From assembly GCA_027449025.1 (NCBI GenBank), contig DAIDMK010000010.1, positions 1 through 64,000 of the forward strand: DNA of 64,000 nucleotides, written 5' to 3'. The notes beneath the pieces are model-generated. The model saw only the letters and a program-made list of their open reading frames with translations, ran no database searches and was not told the origin of the DNA. Below, in pieces: positions 27,842 to 37,036 of the stretch. Positions within the stretch are counted from its first letter, which is position 1. Each line of letters begins with the position of its first letter. The position numbers were made by a program, and so were the translations under genes. Origin of the DNA: Lutibacter sp. Its GTDB lineage: Bacteria; Bacteroidota; Bacteroidia; Flavobacteriales; Flavobacteriaceae.

Positions 27842-28453
27842 ATGAAAATTAAATCTGCTGATTTTGTAACCAGCAATACCGACGTTTCAAAATGCCCAAA
27901 AGAGCAACTTCCCGAGTATGCTTTTATCGGGCGCTCAAATGTTGGGAAATCTTCGTTAATCAATATGATTACCGGAAGAAGCAAATTGGCAAAAACATCT
28001 GGAAAACCGGGTAAAACACAGCTAATTAACCACTTTAAAATTAACGAGGATTGGTTTTTGGTAGATTTGCCAGGATATGGCTATGCACAAGTTTCAAAAT
28101 CGAAACGACAAACATTTCAGGAGTTTATAAAAGATTATTTGCTGCTTCGCCAACAATTGATTTGCACTTTTGTGTTGATAGACTCGAGGCTAGAACCCCA
28201 AAAAATAGATTTGGAATTTATGGAGTTCCTAGGAGAAAACAATGTTCCTTTTTATATTGTTTTTACCAAAGCCGACAAATTAAAACTTTCTGAATTGAAC
28301 CGGAATATCAAGGTTTATAACAAGGTAATGACCAAATCCAATTGGGAAAGTATGCCGCCACATTTTGTGACTTCCTCAGTAGATACCACTGGAAAAGATG
28401 AATTGCTAAATTTTATAGACGAACTAAATCAGCAAGTAGCCACACAATCCTAA
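27842..28453 (+). CDS. engB: ribosome biogenesis GTP-binding protein EngB/YsxC
   Basis: A 203-aa TRAFAC GTPase. G1 is GRSNVGKSS at 30-38, G2 lies in SGKPGKTQLINHF, G3 is DLPGYGYA near 76, and G4 is TKAD near 141. It acts in assembly of the large ribosomal subunit. All motifs are intact and the length is normal. Confidence 0.96.
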   Translation: MKIKSADFVTSNTDVSKCPKEQLPEYAFIGRSNVGKSSLINMITGRSKLAKTSGKPGKTQLINHFKINEDWFLVDLPGYGYAQVSKSKRQTFQEFIKDYLLLRQQLICTFVLIDSRLEPQKIDLEFMEFLGENNVPFYIVFTKADKLKLSELNRNIKVYNKVMTKSNWESMPPHFVTSSVDTTGKDELLNFIDELNQQVATQS

Positions 28454-28455
28454 AA

Positions 28456-29154
28456 ATGGCTTCAACCAAAAATAACCTGCAAATTCTTTTTGAAGACAAT
28501 CACTTTATCATTGTCAACAAACGATCGGGCGATATTGTTCAAGGCGATAAAACTGGAGATGTGCCTTTAAATGATATTGTAAAATCCTTTATCAAGGAAA
28601 AATACAACAAACCTGGTGCTGTTTTTTTAGGTACGGTCCATCGACTAGACCGACCGACCACAGGCATTGTGGTTTTTGCCAAAACATCAAAAGCTTTGGA
28701 GCGTTTTAATAAAATGCTACGCGATAAAAAAGTGAACAAAACATATTGGGCTGTGGTTAAAAACAAACCTGCTAAAGATGCCGACACCTTGGTAAGTTAC
28801 TTAATCAAAAACCCAAAAAACAATAAATCCACTTCGTATAATACCGAAACTGAAGGCAGCAAAAAAGCAGTTCTTCATTATAAAGTATTGAAATCACTAG
28901 ATAATTACCACTTATTGGAGGTCGATTTGGAAACAGGTCGACACCACCAAATCAGATGCCAGCTGTCCGCCATTGGTTCGCCTATAAAAGGTGATCTAAA
29001 ATATGGTTTTGACCGAAGCAACAAAGATGCTAGCATTCATTTACACGCCCATAAAATTGAATTCCTCCACCCAGTTTCCAACGAGCTAATCTCCATTATT
29101 GCCCATCCTCCAAAAGATCCGATTTGGGATGCGTGTTTTTCGATTGACAATTAA
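28456..29154 (+). CDS. RluA-family pseudouridine synthase
   Basis: A 232-aa RNA pseudouridine synthase. The catalytic motif HRLDRPTTGIVVFAKT begins at 62 with Asp65, and LETGRHHQIRCQL with SPIKGDLKYG follow. There is no N-terminal S4 domain. The target position in rRNA or tRNA cannot be told from sequence. Its start codon lies two bases past the engB stop codon, and the next gene begins 158 bases later. Confidence 0.93.
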   Translation: MASTKNNLQILFEDNHFIIVNKRSGDIVQGDKTGDVPLNDIVKSFIKEKYNKPGAVFLGTVHRLDRPTTGIVVFAKTSKALERFNKMLRDKKVNKTYWAVVKNKPAKDADTLVSYLIKNPKNNKSTSYNTETEGSKKAVLHYKVLKSLDNYHLLEVDLETGRHHQIRCQLSAIGSPIKGDLKYGFDRSNKDASIHLHAHKIEFLHPVSNELISIIAHPPKDPIWDACFSIDN

Positions 29155-29312
29155 AAATTGAAGACGGGAGTTTACAATAAATCAAATTAATTATTAGAAA
29201 CTGGCTTTTTAACTCATTATCCAAATAAAAAATTAAGAAAATTTTATGGTTAAGGTAGGGTTTTTTCTGATTTTATTGTTTTTACTTTGATAAACTGAAT
29301 AATTTAAAAGAA

Positions 29313-29744
29313 ATGCATAAAATAGGTTTAGCCACGCTGTTATTTTTTTCAACACACATCATAAATGCTCAAGAATGGATTGCGGACATGGAAACTGCAA
29401 AAAATATTGCCGTTGAAAAAAACGAAAAAATAATATTGGTTTTCCAAGGTTCTGATTGGTGTGCACCTTGTATAAAGTTGAATAAGGAAATTTGGAGCAG
29501 TCCAGAATTTGTTACTTATGCTAAAAATCACTTTGTCATGCTTAAAGCAGATTTTCCAAGAAAAGGGAAAAACGAATTATCAGAATTCCAACAACAAGAA
29601 AACATAAAACTTATGGAAGAGTATAATAAAACAGGGTTTTTCCCTTATGTTGTTGTGCTAGATCAAAACGGCAAGGTTTTAGGAAATACAGGCTATAAAA
29701 ATATAGACCCAAGAACCTATATTGAGTTGCTTAACGCTTTTTAA
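29313..29744 (+). CDS. exported thioredoxin-family protein
   Basis: A 143-aa protein with a signal peptide (1-19, ending IINAQ) and a thioredoxin fold with the active site CAPC at 50-53 in the context FQGSDWCAPCIKL. The cis-proline is in GFFPYVVVLD. It should work as an oxidoreductase in the periplasm. It opens a four-gene unit with ApbE, a DUF4266 lipoprotein and a DUF3570 protein; a redox service for the Cys-containing DUF4266 tail is plausible but inferred. Confidence 0.9.
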   Translation: MHKIGLATLLFFSTHIINAQEWIADMETAKNIAVEKNEKIILVFQGSDWCAPCIKLNKEIWSSPEFVTYAKNHFVMLKADFPRKGKNELSEFQQQENIKLMEEYNKTGFFPYVVVLDQNGKVLGNTGYKNIDPRTYIELLNAF

Positions 29745-29756
29745 TAATAAATTTAA

Positions 29757-30740
29757 ATGCTTAAAAATTTATTTTTTATTCTTTTAATTTTCTTCACAAC
29801 TTTTCTTCATAGCCAACAAGTTCATAAGAAAATAATCAAATTAATGGGGAGTCGTTTTGACATTTCCGTAGTGGCTGAAGACAGCATTCAGGCAAACATT
29901 GCCATTAATTTGGCCATTGATGAAATTTCAAGAATCGAAAAATTGATATCTGATTGGGATCCTAATTCTCAAACTTCTGAAATAACAAGGAATGCTGGCA
30001 CTAAACCTGTTAAAGTGGACAAAGAATTGTTTGATCTTATTGAAAGATCTATAGCGATTTCAAAATTAACCGATGGCGCATTTGACATAAGCTATGCTTC
30101 TATGGATAAAATCTGGAGATTTGACGGAAGCATGAAAGAAATCCCCAGCAATGAGGAAATTGTTGCAGCTATTTCAAAAATTGGCTATCAAAATATAATT
30201 CTCGACAAAGCAAATCTTACCGTATTTTTAAAACTAAAAGGAATGAAAATTGGATTTGGCGCAATTGGAAAAGGATATGCCGCAGATAAAGCCAAAAGCC
30301 TATTAATTTCAAAAGGGGTTAAAGCCGGAATCATAAATGCTTCTGGCGATATGAATACTTGGGGAAAACAACCAGACGGCGAAAACTGGAAAGTTGCTAT
30401 TACAAATCCACTCAACAAAAACACTGCATTCGGAATATTTCCAATTAGTGAAAGTGCCGTGGCAACCTCGGGTAATTATGAAAAATTCGTAACTTTTAAT
30501 GGCAAACGATTTTCACATATAATTGACCCAAGAACTGGCTACCCTGTAAGTGAAATTATCAGTGTTTCTGTTTTCGCCCCAAAAGCGGAATTGTCAGATG
30601 CATTGGCGACTTCAGTTTTTGTAATGGGAACAGAAACCGGATTAAATTTAATCAATCAATTAAAAGGTATTGAATGCATCATCATTGATTCCGAGGGGGA
30701 AATTCACACATCCACAAATATTAACATCAATAAAATATGA
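29757..30740 (+). CDS. apbE: FAD:protein FMN transferase ApbE
   Basis: A 327-aa protein with a signal peptide (1-19, ending FLHSQ). ApbE signatures are LMGSRFDISV at 29-38, GFGAIGKGYAADKA near 161, the HIIDPRTGYPV motif near 258 and the metal-site region ELSDALATSVFVMG near 280. The enzyme attaches FMN covalently to Ser or Thr of exported redox proteins. No NqrC/RnfG-type acceptor is encoded nearby, so its target is probably the DUF4266 or DUF3570 protein that follows. It overlaps the DUF4266 gene by four bases. Confidence 0.94.
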   Translation: MLKNLFFILLIFFTTFLHSQQVHKKIIKLMGSRFDISVVAEDSIQANIAINLAIDEISRIEKLISDWDPNSQTSEITRNAGTKPVKVDKELFDLIERSIAISKLTDGAFDISYASMDKIWRFDGSMKEIPSNEEIVAAISKIGYQNIILDKANLTVFLKLKGMKIGFGAIGKGYAADKAKSLLISKGVKAGIINASGDMNTWGKQPDGENWKVAITNPLNKNTAFGIFPISESAVATSGNYEKFVTFNGKRFSHIIDPRTGYPVSEIISVSVFAPKAELSDALATSVFVMGTETGLNLINQLKGIECIIIDSEGEIHTSTNININKI

Positions 30741-30946
30741 TAAAAAAGCTCAGTTTACTTGTATTAATTAGCTCCTTAACCTCCTGTATGGCCGTTAAGG
30801 AATATGAAAAAGTATATATCAATGATCCTGATATGATCCTGACTTCAAAAAATGCTCATAAATTTGAAACGAGTTTTCAAGTTTATAGGGAAGGTTCTGC
30901 AGGAGCAAATGGCGGAAAATCGGGTGGTGGTTGTGGTTGTAATTAA
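30737..30946 (+). CDS. DUF4266 small lipoprotein
   Basis: A 69-aa lipoprotein: lipobox LTSC with Cys17, conserved NDPDMILTSKNAHKFETSFQ, then a tail YREGSAGANGG at 50-60 and GGGCGCN at the very end (Cys66 and Cys68). Proteins of this family accompany DUF3570 and often ApbE in Bacteroidota and Proteobacteria; their function is not established as far as I know. The GSAGA stretch loosely resembles the SGAT-type flavin-acceptor site of ApbE targets. Its start overlaps the apbE stop, which supports a direct link. Confidence 0.88.
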   Translation: MIKKLSLLVLISSLTSCMAVKEYEKVYINDPDMILTSKNAHKFETSFQVYREGSAGANGGKSGGGCGCN

Positions 30947-30955
30947 TAAAATATT

Positions 30956-32380
30956 ATGAAAAAAATAATTCTTATTGCAGTTTCTCTTTTCACCTCTATC
31001 GGCTATTCACAAGCAACCTCAGATTCGACAAAAATCAATAAAAAACGTGTTTTAGAAACAGCCGAAGTTGATATCATTTCAAGCTTTTATTCACAAGACG
31101 GCGATAATGCTGCCGTAACGGGCGGAATTGGAACTGAAAAACTTACAGATTTAGCCACAAGCATAACAATTTCCATCCCGTTAAATGAAGATGATGTGCT
31201 TACTCTTGACGGCACAATCTCTGCCTATTCCTCTGCATCTTCAAGCAACACAAATCCTTTTGATGTTGGTGGGGGGTCTGATAATTACTCATCTACAAAA
31301 AGCATTGGCAGTCCCTGGATTGAATCATCAGGTGCCTCAAAATCCGATGTTTGGATAAATGGTGATATTGGGTACAGCCACTCCTCAGATGACAGAAATT
31401 CTATAGTGGGCGCCAATATTAATTTCGCCAATGAGTATGACTATACTTCTTTTGGTTTAGGAGGAAGTTTTACAAAACTTTTTAATGAAAAGAACACTGA
31501 AATATCAGCGAAAGCAAATATTTATTTAGACAGTTGGCAACCCATTTATCCAAAAGAATTAAGCACTTATATAGAAGGAAATCATAACCTGAATTCCGGT
31601 ATTTTTAACGGCCTCAACATTTATGACCAAAACGGAACAGCCATCAACAAAAACGGATCAACGGTTTGGAGCCCGCTGAAATCATCTCTTATAGATACAA
31701 AATCTAGAAACACCTACACCATCTCCTTAGGTTTTTCACAAATATTAAGCAAAAGAGCCCAATTCTCAGTGTTTTTAGATCTTGTTCAGCAAGATGGCTG
31801 GCTGTCAAATCCCATGCAACGCGTTTATTTTGGAGACAGAGCGAATTATTATGTTGGAAACCCTGCAAGCATTTCAAATTACACATCAACCAATAATAAA
31901 GATGTTTTCCAATTAGCCGATGATATTGAAAGATTGCCACAAACACGATTTAAAGTGCCAGTAGGTCTTAGATTTAATTATTATATCAATGAATTTGTGA
32001 CTGTTAGGACTTATTACAGGTATTATTTAGATGACTGGGGCGTAACTTCTCATACGGCAAGTATTGAATTGCCTGTAAAAATTTCGGATAAGTTTACTTT
32101 ATATCCAACGTATCGGTATTATATTCAAACAGCGGCAGATTATTTTGCGCCTTATGAACAACTTTTTTCGACTGATGAATTTTATACTTCAGATTATGAT
32201 TTATCTAAATTTGATTCAAATCAATTCGGCTTTGGAGTTTCTTATACCGATATTTTTACAAAAGGAAAAATATGGAAATTAGGGTTGAAAAATGTGGATT
32301 TAAAATACAGCAATTACAAAAGAAATACAGGGTTGTCGGCAGGCATAATTTCTGTCGGATTTAAATTTATAATGGAATAA
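30956..32380 (+). CDS. DUF3570 outer-membrane protein
   Basis: A 474-aa protein with a signal peptide (1-19, ending IGYSQ). The body alternates polar and hydrophobic residues with many aromatic strand ends and finishes with a strand (GLSAGIISVGFKFIME), the pattern of an outer-membrane beta-barrel. An early TAEVDIISSFYSQDGDNAAVTGG matches the DUF3570 start. It ends the thioredoxin-ApbE-DUF4266 unit, ten bases after DUF4266. A role as exit or anchor for the modified lipoprotein is inference. Confidence 0.88.
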   Translation: MKKIILIAVSLFTSIGYSQATSDSTKINKKRVLETAEVDIISSFYSQDGDNAAVTGGIGTEKLTDLATSITISIPLNEDDVLTLDGTISAYSSASSSNTNPFDVGGGSDNYSSTKSIGSPWIESSGASKSDVWINGDIGYSHSSDDRNSIVGANINFANEYDYTSFGLGGSFTKLFNEKNTEISAKANIYLDSWQPIYPKELSTYIEGNHNLNSGIFNGLNIYDQNGTAINKNGSTVWSPLKSSLIDTKSRNTYTISLGFSQILSKRAQFSVFLDLVQQDGWLSNPMQRVYFGDRANYYVGNPASISNYTSTNNKDVFQLADDIERLPQTRFKVPVGLRFNYYINEFVTVRTYYRYYLDDWGVTSHTASIELPVKISDKFTLYPTYRYYIQTAADYFAPYEQLFSTDEFYTSDYDLSKFDSNQFGFGVSYTDIFTKGKIWKLGLKNVDLKYSNYKRNTGLSAGIISVGFKFIME

Positions 32381-32409
32381 AAAATACACATCATAAACCA
32401 GAAAAACAG

Positions 32410-33687
32410 TTAAGCTTTGCTTTTCTTGTTTACAATTTCATCCAAACATAAATTCCCTAAACTTCCTTTGTGAGTGTGTACCACTTTTTTATCGGGATTA
32501 AAAGTACCGTTGTCAATGTTTTTTCCAACAATTTTATAGGCGTCTCTAAAAGGTACGCCGCTTTGAACCAGTTTATTGACTTCCTCAACGCTAAATAAAT
32601 ACCGGTATTTTTCGTCGTCAATAATATTTGGTTTTACCTGAATGTTTTTTAAGGAATAGGCAAGCATTTCCAAGCACGATTTTAAGGTTGAAAACGAAGG
32701 AATCAATCCTTCTTTTAACAATTGTAAATCACGGTGATAACCGCTTGGCAAATTGTTGGTAATAAGGGTAAATTCGTAAGGCAAGGCTTGTAATTTGTTG
32801 CATTTTCCCCTGATCAATTCAAAAACATCTGGATTTTTTTTGTGCGGCATAATGCTCGATCCCGTTGTTAATTCATCAGGAAAAGAAATAAAACTAAAAT
32901 TTTGGCTCATATACAAACAAATGTCCATACTCATTTTTGATAAGGTTCCCGCCACAGAACTCAGCGCAAAAGCTGTCGATTTTTCCAATTTCCCCCTGCC
33001 CATTTGTGCAGCCACAGCATTGAATTTCAAGGTCTCAAAGCCTAATAATTCTGTGGTATAATCCCGATCTATTGGATAGGAACTTCCGTAGCCGGCTGCC
33101 GAACCAAGTGGATTTTGGTCAGCCACTTTGCCAGCTGCTTTCAAAAAATAAATATCATCTATCAAAGTTTCTGCATAGGCTGAAAACCACAATCCGAATG
33201 AGGAAGGCATGGCAATTTGTAAATGCGTATAGCCAGGCAGCAACACATTTTTATATTGATCTGCCAGCGAAATTAACAATTCAAAAAGCTCATCAACTCC
33301 TTCACTAATTTCTTGTAAAGCATCTTTTACATATAAATGGACATCCACTAAAACCTGATCATTTCTTGATCGTGCGGTATGAATTTTTTTTCCGGTATCA
33401 CCCAATTTTTCAGTCAGTAAAAATTCAATTTTAGAATGAACGTCTTCAAAAGAGTCTTCAATAATAAAATTTCCATCCTCAATAATTTTAAGGATGCCTT
33501 TCAGTTCCTTTTCTAATGAAGCAATTTCTTCATCGGTTAACAAGCCTATTTTATGCAACATCTTTGCATGGGCAATATTCCCAATCACATCGTATTTTGC
33601 CAGAATTAAATCGAGTTCCCTATCGTTTCCAACTGTGAACAAATCTATTTTTTTATCGGTTGAAAATCCTTTATCCCAAAGTTTCAT
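32410..33687 (-). CDS. argH: argininosuccinate lyase ArgH
   Basis: A 425-aa fumarase-superfamily lyase, last step of arginine synthesis. The start at 33687 (MKLWDKGFST) is the conserved one; the open frame upstream to 33792 is intergenic. Motifs: HTARSRNDQV at 103-112, THLQIAMPSS near 154-163 and the fumarate-lyase signature GSSIMPHKKNPD at 276-287. It is the last gene of the arginine operon, separated from argE by 383 bases of repeats, and is convergent with the DUF3570 gene with only 29 bases between them. Confidence 0.95.
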   Translation of the reverse strand: MKLWDKGFSTDKKIDLFTVGNDRELDLILAKYDVIGNIAHAKMLHKIGLLTDEEIASLEKELKGILKIIEDGNFIIEDSFEDVHSKIEFLLTEKLGDTGKKIHTARSRNDQVLVDVHLYVKDALQEISEGVDELFELLISLADQYKNVLLPGYTHLQIAMPSSFGLWFSAYAETLIDDIYFLKAAGKVADQNPLGSAAGYGSSYPIDRDYTTELLGFETLKFNAVAAQMGRGKLEKSTAFALSSVAGTLSKMSMDICLYMSQNFSFISFPDELTTGSSIMPHKKNPDVFELIRGKCNKLQALPYEFTLITNNLPSGYHRDLQLLKEGLIPSFSTLKSCLEMLAYSLKNIQVKPNIIDDEKYRYLFSVEEVNKLVQSGVPFRDAYKIVGKNIDNGTFNPDKKVVHTHKGSLGNLCLDEIVNKKSKA

Positions 33688-33856
33688 ATTATAATGTTTA
33701 AGCGTTGAATCGTTTATTTGTTTAATCGTAAAATTTAAAATTCTTAATTCAAAAAACACACCCCTAGCCCCTACTTTGGCTTCTCTCTGCACAAGTCTCC
33801 AGAGGGGAATTTAATGCTTTTGTATCGTTTATCGTGTAATCGTCTAACTATAAATC

Positions 33857-34044
33857 CCAACGCGCCATCTGTTATCCGCGCTTCATCTCGCCCATAGCTG
33901 TTGCTATGTCGCGCTAAAAATGTCCACTGGACATTTTAGCTCACTACACTTATTATTTTATAAATAGGTGTTCGTGAATCTTCGATTTTTTAACTGCCAA
34001 CGCGCCATCTGGCCCATCGCTAAAAATGTCCACTGGACATTTTT
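33857..34044. repeat. duplicated palindromic intergenic repeat between argE and argH
   Basis: CCAACGCGCCATCTG occurs at 33857-33871 and 33997-34011. Each copy is followed by a palindrome centred on ATGTCCACTGGACAT, extended by A and T tracts (33917-33937 and 34022-34044). The perfect arms are 10 and 11 bases. After it comes GGGGGTTAGGGGGCT, the same tail seen near 43.5 kb. The rest of 33688-34070 has no gene. Confidence 0.75.
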
Positions 34045-34070
34045 TTAACGCTCTGTCCCCCCTTCGGGGG

Positions 34071-35135
34071 TTAGGGGGCTAAAACTTCACCTAATATTTT
34101 AATATATAAATCAATCCCTACCTCAATTTCATTCACATAAATAAATTCATCGGCGGTATGCGAGCGAAAACTGTCGCCCGGACCTAATTTCAAGGACGGG
34201 CAACTTAAAACTGCTTGGTCTGACAGCGTAGGCGAACCATAGGTTTTTCTGCACAATTTAATACCTGCCTTCACTATGGGATGATCTTTTGGAATTGAGG
34301 ACGAATTTAACCTTAGCGACCTTGCATTTACTTCGCATTTTACCTTTGATTTAACAATCTCCAATACTTCATGATTGCTGTAAGCATCTGTAACCCTAAC
34401 ATCAACCACAAAATTACAGGTCGCCGGAATTACGTTGTGCTGGTTTCCGGCATTGATTTGTGTTACGGTCATTTTTACCTTTCCCAAAGTTTCAGATTGC
34501 TTTGGAAATTCAAAATTTTGAAACCAATGAATGTCCTCAATTGCTTTATAGATCGCATTGTCGCCAATGCCGTGCGCGGCGTGTCCCGAAGTTCCTTTCG
34601 CCTCACAATCCAACACCAACAATCCTTTTTCGGCGATGGCTAAATCCATCAATGTTGGCTCGCCAATAATGGCAAAATCTATGGGTGGAATAATTTGCAA
34701 CATACTGTTCAATCCGTTTAATCCCGAACTTTCTTCTTCGGCGGAAGCCACCATTACCAAATTATAATTTAAGTCGGTTCTATCATAAAAATAGGTAAAT
34801 GTTGCCAACAATGAAACTAAGCAACCACCGGCATCATTGCTTCCCAATCCGTATAGTTTTCCATCGAGAACCTCTGGATTAAAAGGGTTTTTTGTATAGC
34901 CTTTATTTGGTTTAACAGTATCGTGATGCGAATTGAGTAATATCGTTTTTTTAGAAGTATCGAAGTACTTATTTTTTGCCCAAACATTGTGTTTGTCGGT
35001 TTCAAATTTAATATCATAGCCGGAAAACCACTGCCCAATCAACAGTGCGGTTTCATTTTCCTCGCCTGAAAAAGATTGGGTTGCAATTAAATTTTTAAGT
35101 AACTCTATAGCTTCCTTTGTTAATTTATTAATCAT
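34071..35135 (-). CDS. argE: M20 family acylornithine deacetylase (ArgE-like)
   Basis: A 354-aa zinc peptidase-fold deacylase. Metal ligands are seen as SHHD at 69-72 (His70, Asp72 region), D101 in GLGSNDAGG, and AEEE at 132-135; the last His is in RSHTADEFIYV near the end. In the arginine operon it should release ornithine from N-acetyl- or N-succinyl-ornithine; Bacteroidota are known to use succinylated intermediates in at least some species. It lies 163 bases after argB. Confidence 0.9.
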   Translation of the reverse strand: MINKLTKEAIELLKNLIATQSFSGEENETALLIGQWFSGYDIKFETDKHNVWAKNKYFDTSKKTILLNSHHDTVKPNKGYTKNPFNPEVLDGKLYGLGSNDAGGCLVSLLATFTYFYDRTDLNYNLVMVASAEEESSGLNGLNSMLQIIPPIDFAIIGEPTLMDLAIAEKGLLVLDCEAKGTSGHAAHGIGDNAIYKAIEDIHWFQNFEFPKQSETLGKVKMTVTQINAGNQHNVIPATCNFVVDVRVTDAYSNHEVLEIVKSKVKCEVNARSLRLNSSSIPKDHPIVKAGIKLCRKTYGSPTLSDQAVLSCPSLKLGPGDSFRSHTADEFIYVNEIEVGIDLYIKILGEVLAP

Positions 35136-35298
35136 TTATTTTTCGTTTCTTATTTTTTAATACGCTTTAAAACAGTTGTTTATAATAGAATAGCACTTTT
35201 ATTTGAATCTTTTCATTTTGAAAATTCACAACATCAACGTTATACAAAGGTTCACAAAGCGCCACAGAGTTGCACAAAGAAAAATACACTTAAATTAT

Positions 35299-36093
35299 TC
35301 AACTGAAATTATCAATTGTTAATGAGGTGAACAGATTATTTGTGTTTTTAATGAGTGATGCATCACCAATGTTCACTTTCTGAACGCCCTTTTTTAGCGC
35401 ATTAAAACAATTATGAAGTTTTGGAACCATTCCTTCTGTAATAATGCCACTTTCAATTAATTGTTCATATTTCTCTAAATTAATATGTTGAATTACAGAG
35501 TTTTCATCTTTTATGTCTTCCAAAACACCTTTTAATTCAAAAATATAATTCAATACTACTTCATAAGAATTGCTCATTGCAATTGCAATTTCAGAAGCGA
35601 TGGTATCAGCATTCGTATTTAATAATTGTCCGTTTTTGTCATGTGTTATCGCGCAAAAAACAGGCGTTATATTATTTTGCAAAATCACCTGTATAAACTC
35701 GGAGTTAATCGTATCCACATCACCCGCAAATCCGTAATCAACCGCTGCAACTATTCTTTTGTGCGCCACAATGCAATTGGCATCAGCCCCAGATAAACCC
35801 AAAGCATAGCAGTTTAGTTTTTGCAATTGGGCTGTGATTTTTTTATTCAACAAACCTGCATACACCATTGTTACCACTTCCAGTGTTGCTTCATCAGTTA
35901 CCCTTCTTCCTGCAATCATTTTAGGTTTCAAACCCATTGCTTCAGCAATTTCAGTCGCCCTTTTTCCTCCGCCGTGAACCAATATTTTTGGGGAATCCAA
36001 TTCGGAAAAATCTTTTAAAAATGAAAATAAAGCACCTTCATCATTGATAATATTTCCGCCAATTTTTACGATATGCAATTGTTGTTTAACCAT
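35299..36093 (-). CDS. argB: N-acetylglutamate kinase (ArgB type)
   Basis: A 264-aa amino-acid kinase that phosphorylates the acylated glutamate. KIGGNIIND near the start binds phosphate, VHGGGKRATEIAEAMG at about 39-54 binds substrate, and TDEATLEVVTMVYAG and NTNADTIASEIA follow. The acyl group may be acetyl or succinyl in this phylum. Its start lies inside the end of argF' (8-base overlap). Confidence 0.95.
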   Translation of the reverse strand: MVKQQLHIVKIGGNIINDEGALFSFLKDFSELDSPKILVHGGGKRATEIAEAMGLKPKMIAGRRVTDEATLEVVTMVYAGLLNKKITAQLQKLNCYALGLSGADANCIVAHKRIVAAVDYGFAGDVDTINSEFIQVILQNNITPVFCAITHDKNGQLLNTNADTIASEIAIAMSNSYEVVLNYIFELKGVLEDIKDENSVIQHINLEKYEQLIESGIITEGMVPKLHNCFNALKKGVQKVNIGDASLIKNTNNLFTSLTIDNFS

Positions 36094-37036
36094 GGCTTTC
36101 CAATATTTTCTTCAACACAATTTGTGCAGAAAAGGTACGGTTATTCGCCTGTTGAATCACTATGGAGTTTTCAGAATCCATCACGGCATCGGCAACAATC
36201 ACATTTCTTCTTACCGGTAAACAATGCATAAATTTGGCATTGTTAGTCAGTTTCATTTTTTCTGAAGTAATCATCCAAGAACTATCGGTATTCACCACTC
36301 TTCCATACTCTTTGAAGGAGCTCCAATTCTTAACATACACAAAATCAGCATTTTCAAATGCTTTTTCCTGATCATATTCTACGATTGAATTTTTGGTGAT
36401 TGTAGGGTCTAGTTCATAACCTTCAGGATGCGTAATCACAAAATCTGCGTCTTGTAATTGCATCATTTCTACAAAAGAATTTGCTACAGCCTGTGGCAAT
36501 GCTTTTGGATGCGGCGCCCAAGACAAGACCACTTTTGGTTTGTGCGCAATTTTAAATTCTTCCATCGTGATGGCATCAGCCAAAGCCTGCAAAGGATGTC
36601 CGGTAGCACTTTCCATATTTACAACCGGGATTCCAGCATATTTTTTAAAGCTGTTGATTACCATTTCAGCCTGATCTTTTTCTTTATCCGTAAGTGATGC
36701 AAAAGCCCTAATAGCCACAATATCGCAATATTGTGCAATTACTTTGGCTGCCTCTTTTACATGTTCTGATTTTGAGCCGTTCATAATCGCGCCTTCTTCA
36801 TATTCCAATTCCCATCCTTCACTTCCAAAATTCATCACAATAACATTCATCCCCAAATTTTGAGCAGCTTTTTGGGTGCTTAAACGCGTGCGCAAACTGT
36901 TGTTAAAAAACAACAGACAAATTGTTTTTCCTTCGCCAAGCGTTTTGTGTTGAAGGGGATTTTTTTTAATTTCAAGTGCTTCCTGAACCGCATTCTGCAA
37001 GTTTCCAAGATCATTTATATTTGTATAATCTCTCAT
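36086..37036 (-). CDS. argF': N-acyl-L-ornithine carbamoyltransferase ArgF'
   Basis: A 316-aa transcarbamylase of the acetyl/succinyl-ornithine branch rather than classical ArgF: FFNNSLRTRLST at 43-54 binds carbamoyl phosphate, and HPLQALAD, WAPHPKALPQAVANSF and FMHCLPVRRNV are branch motifs. In the Bacteroides fragilis succinylornithine enzyme Pro90 sits where the Xanthomonas acetylornithine enzyme has Glu92; here the aligned residue is Ser90 (GSKSEH), so the acyl group is undecided. It overlaps proB by four bases. Confidence 0.94.
   Translation of the reverse strand: MRDYTNINDLGNLQNAVQEALEIKKNPLQHKTLGEGKTICLLFFNNSLRTRLSTQKAAQNLGMNVIVMNFGSEGWELEYEEGAIMNGSKSEHVKEAAKVIAQYCDIVAIRAFASLTDKEKDQAEMVINSFKKYAGIPVVNMESATGHPLQALADAITMEEFKIAHKPKVVLSWAPHPKALPQAVANSFVEMMQLQDADFVITHPEGYELDPTITKNSIVEYDQEKAFENADFVYVKNWSSFKEYGRVVNTDSSWMITSEKMKLTNNAKFMHCLPVRRNVIVADAVMDSENSIVIQQANNRTFSAQIVLKKILESHG

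Noticed and set aside
33688-33792. N-terminal extension of ArgH
   Set aside because: The conserved enzyme starts at MKLWDKGFST; the upstream codons are intergenic and lack the family pattern.
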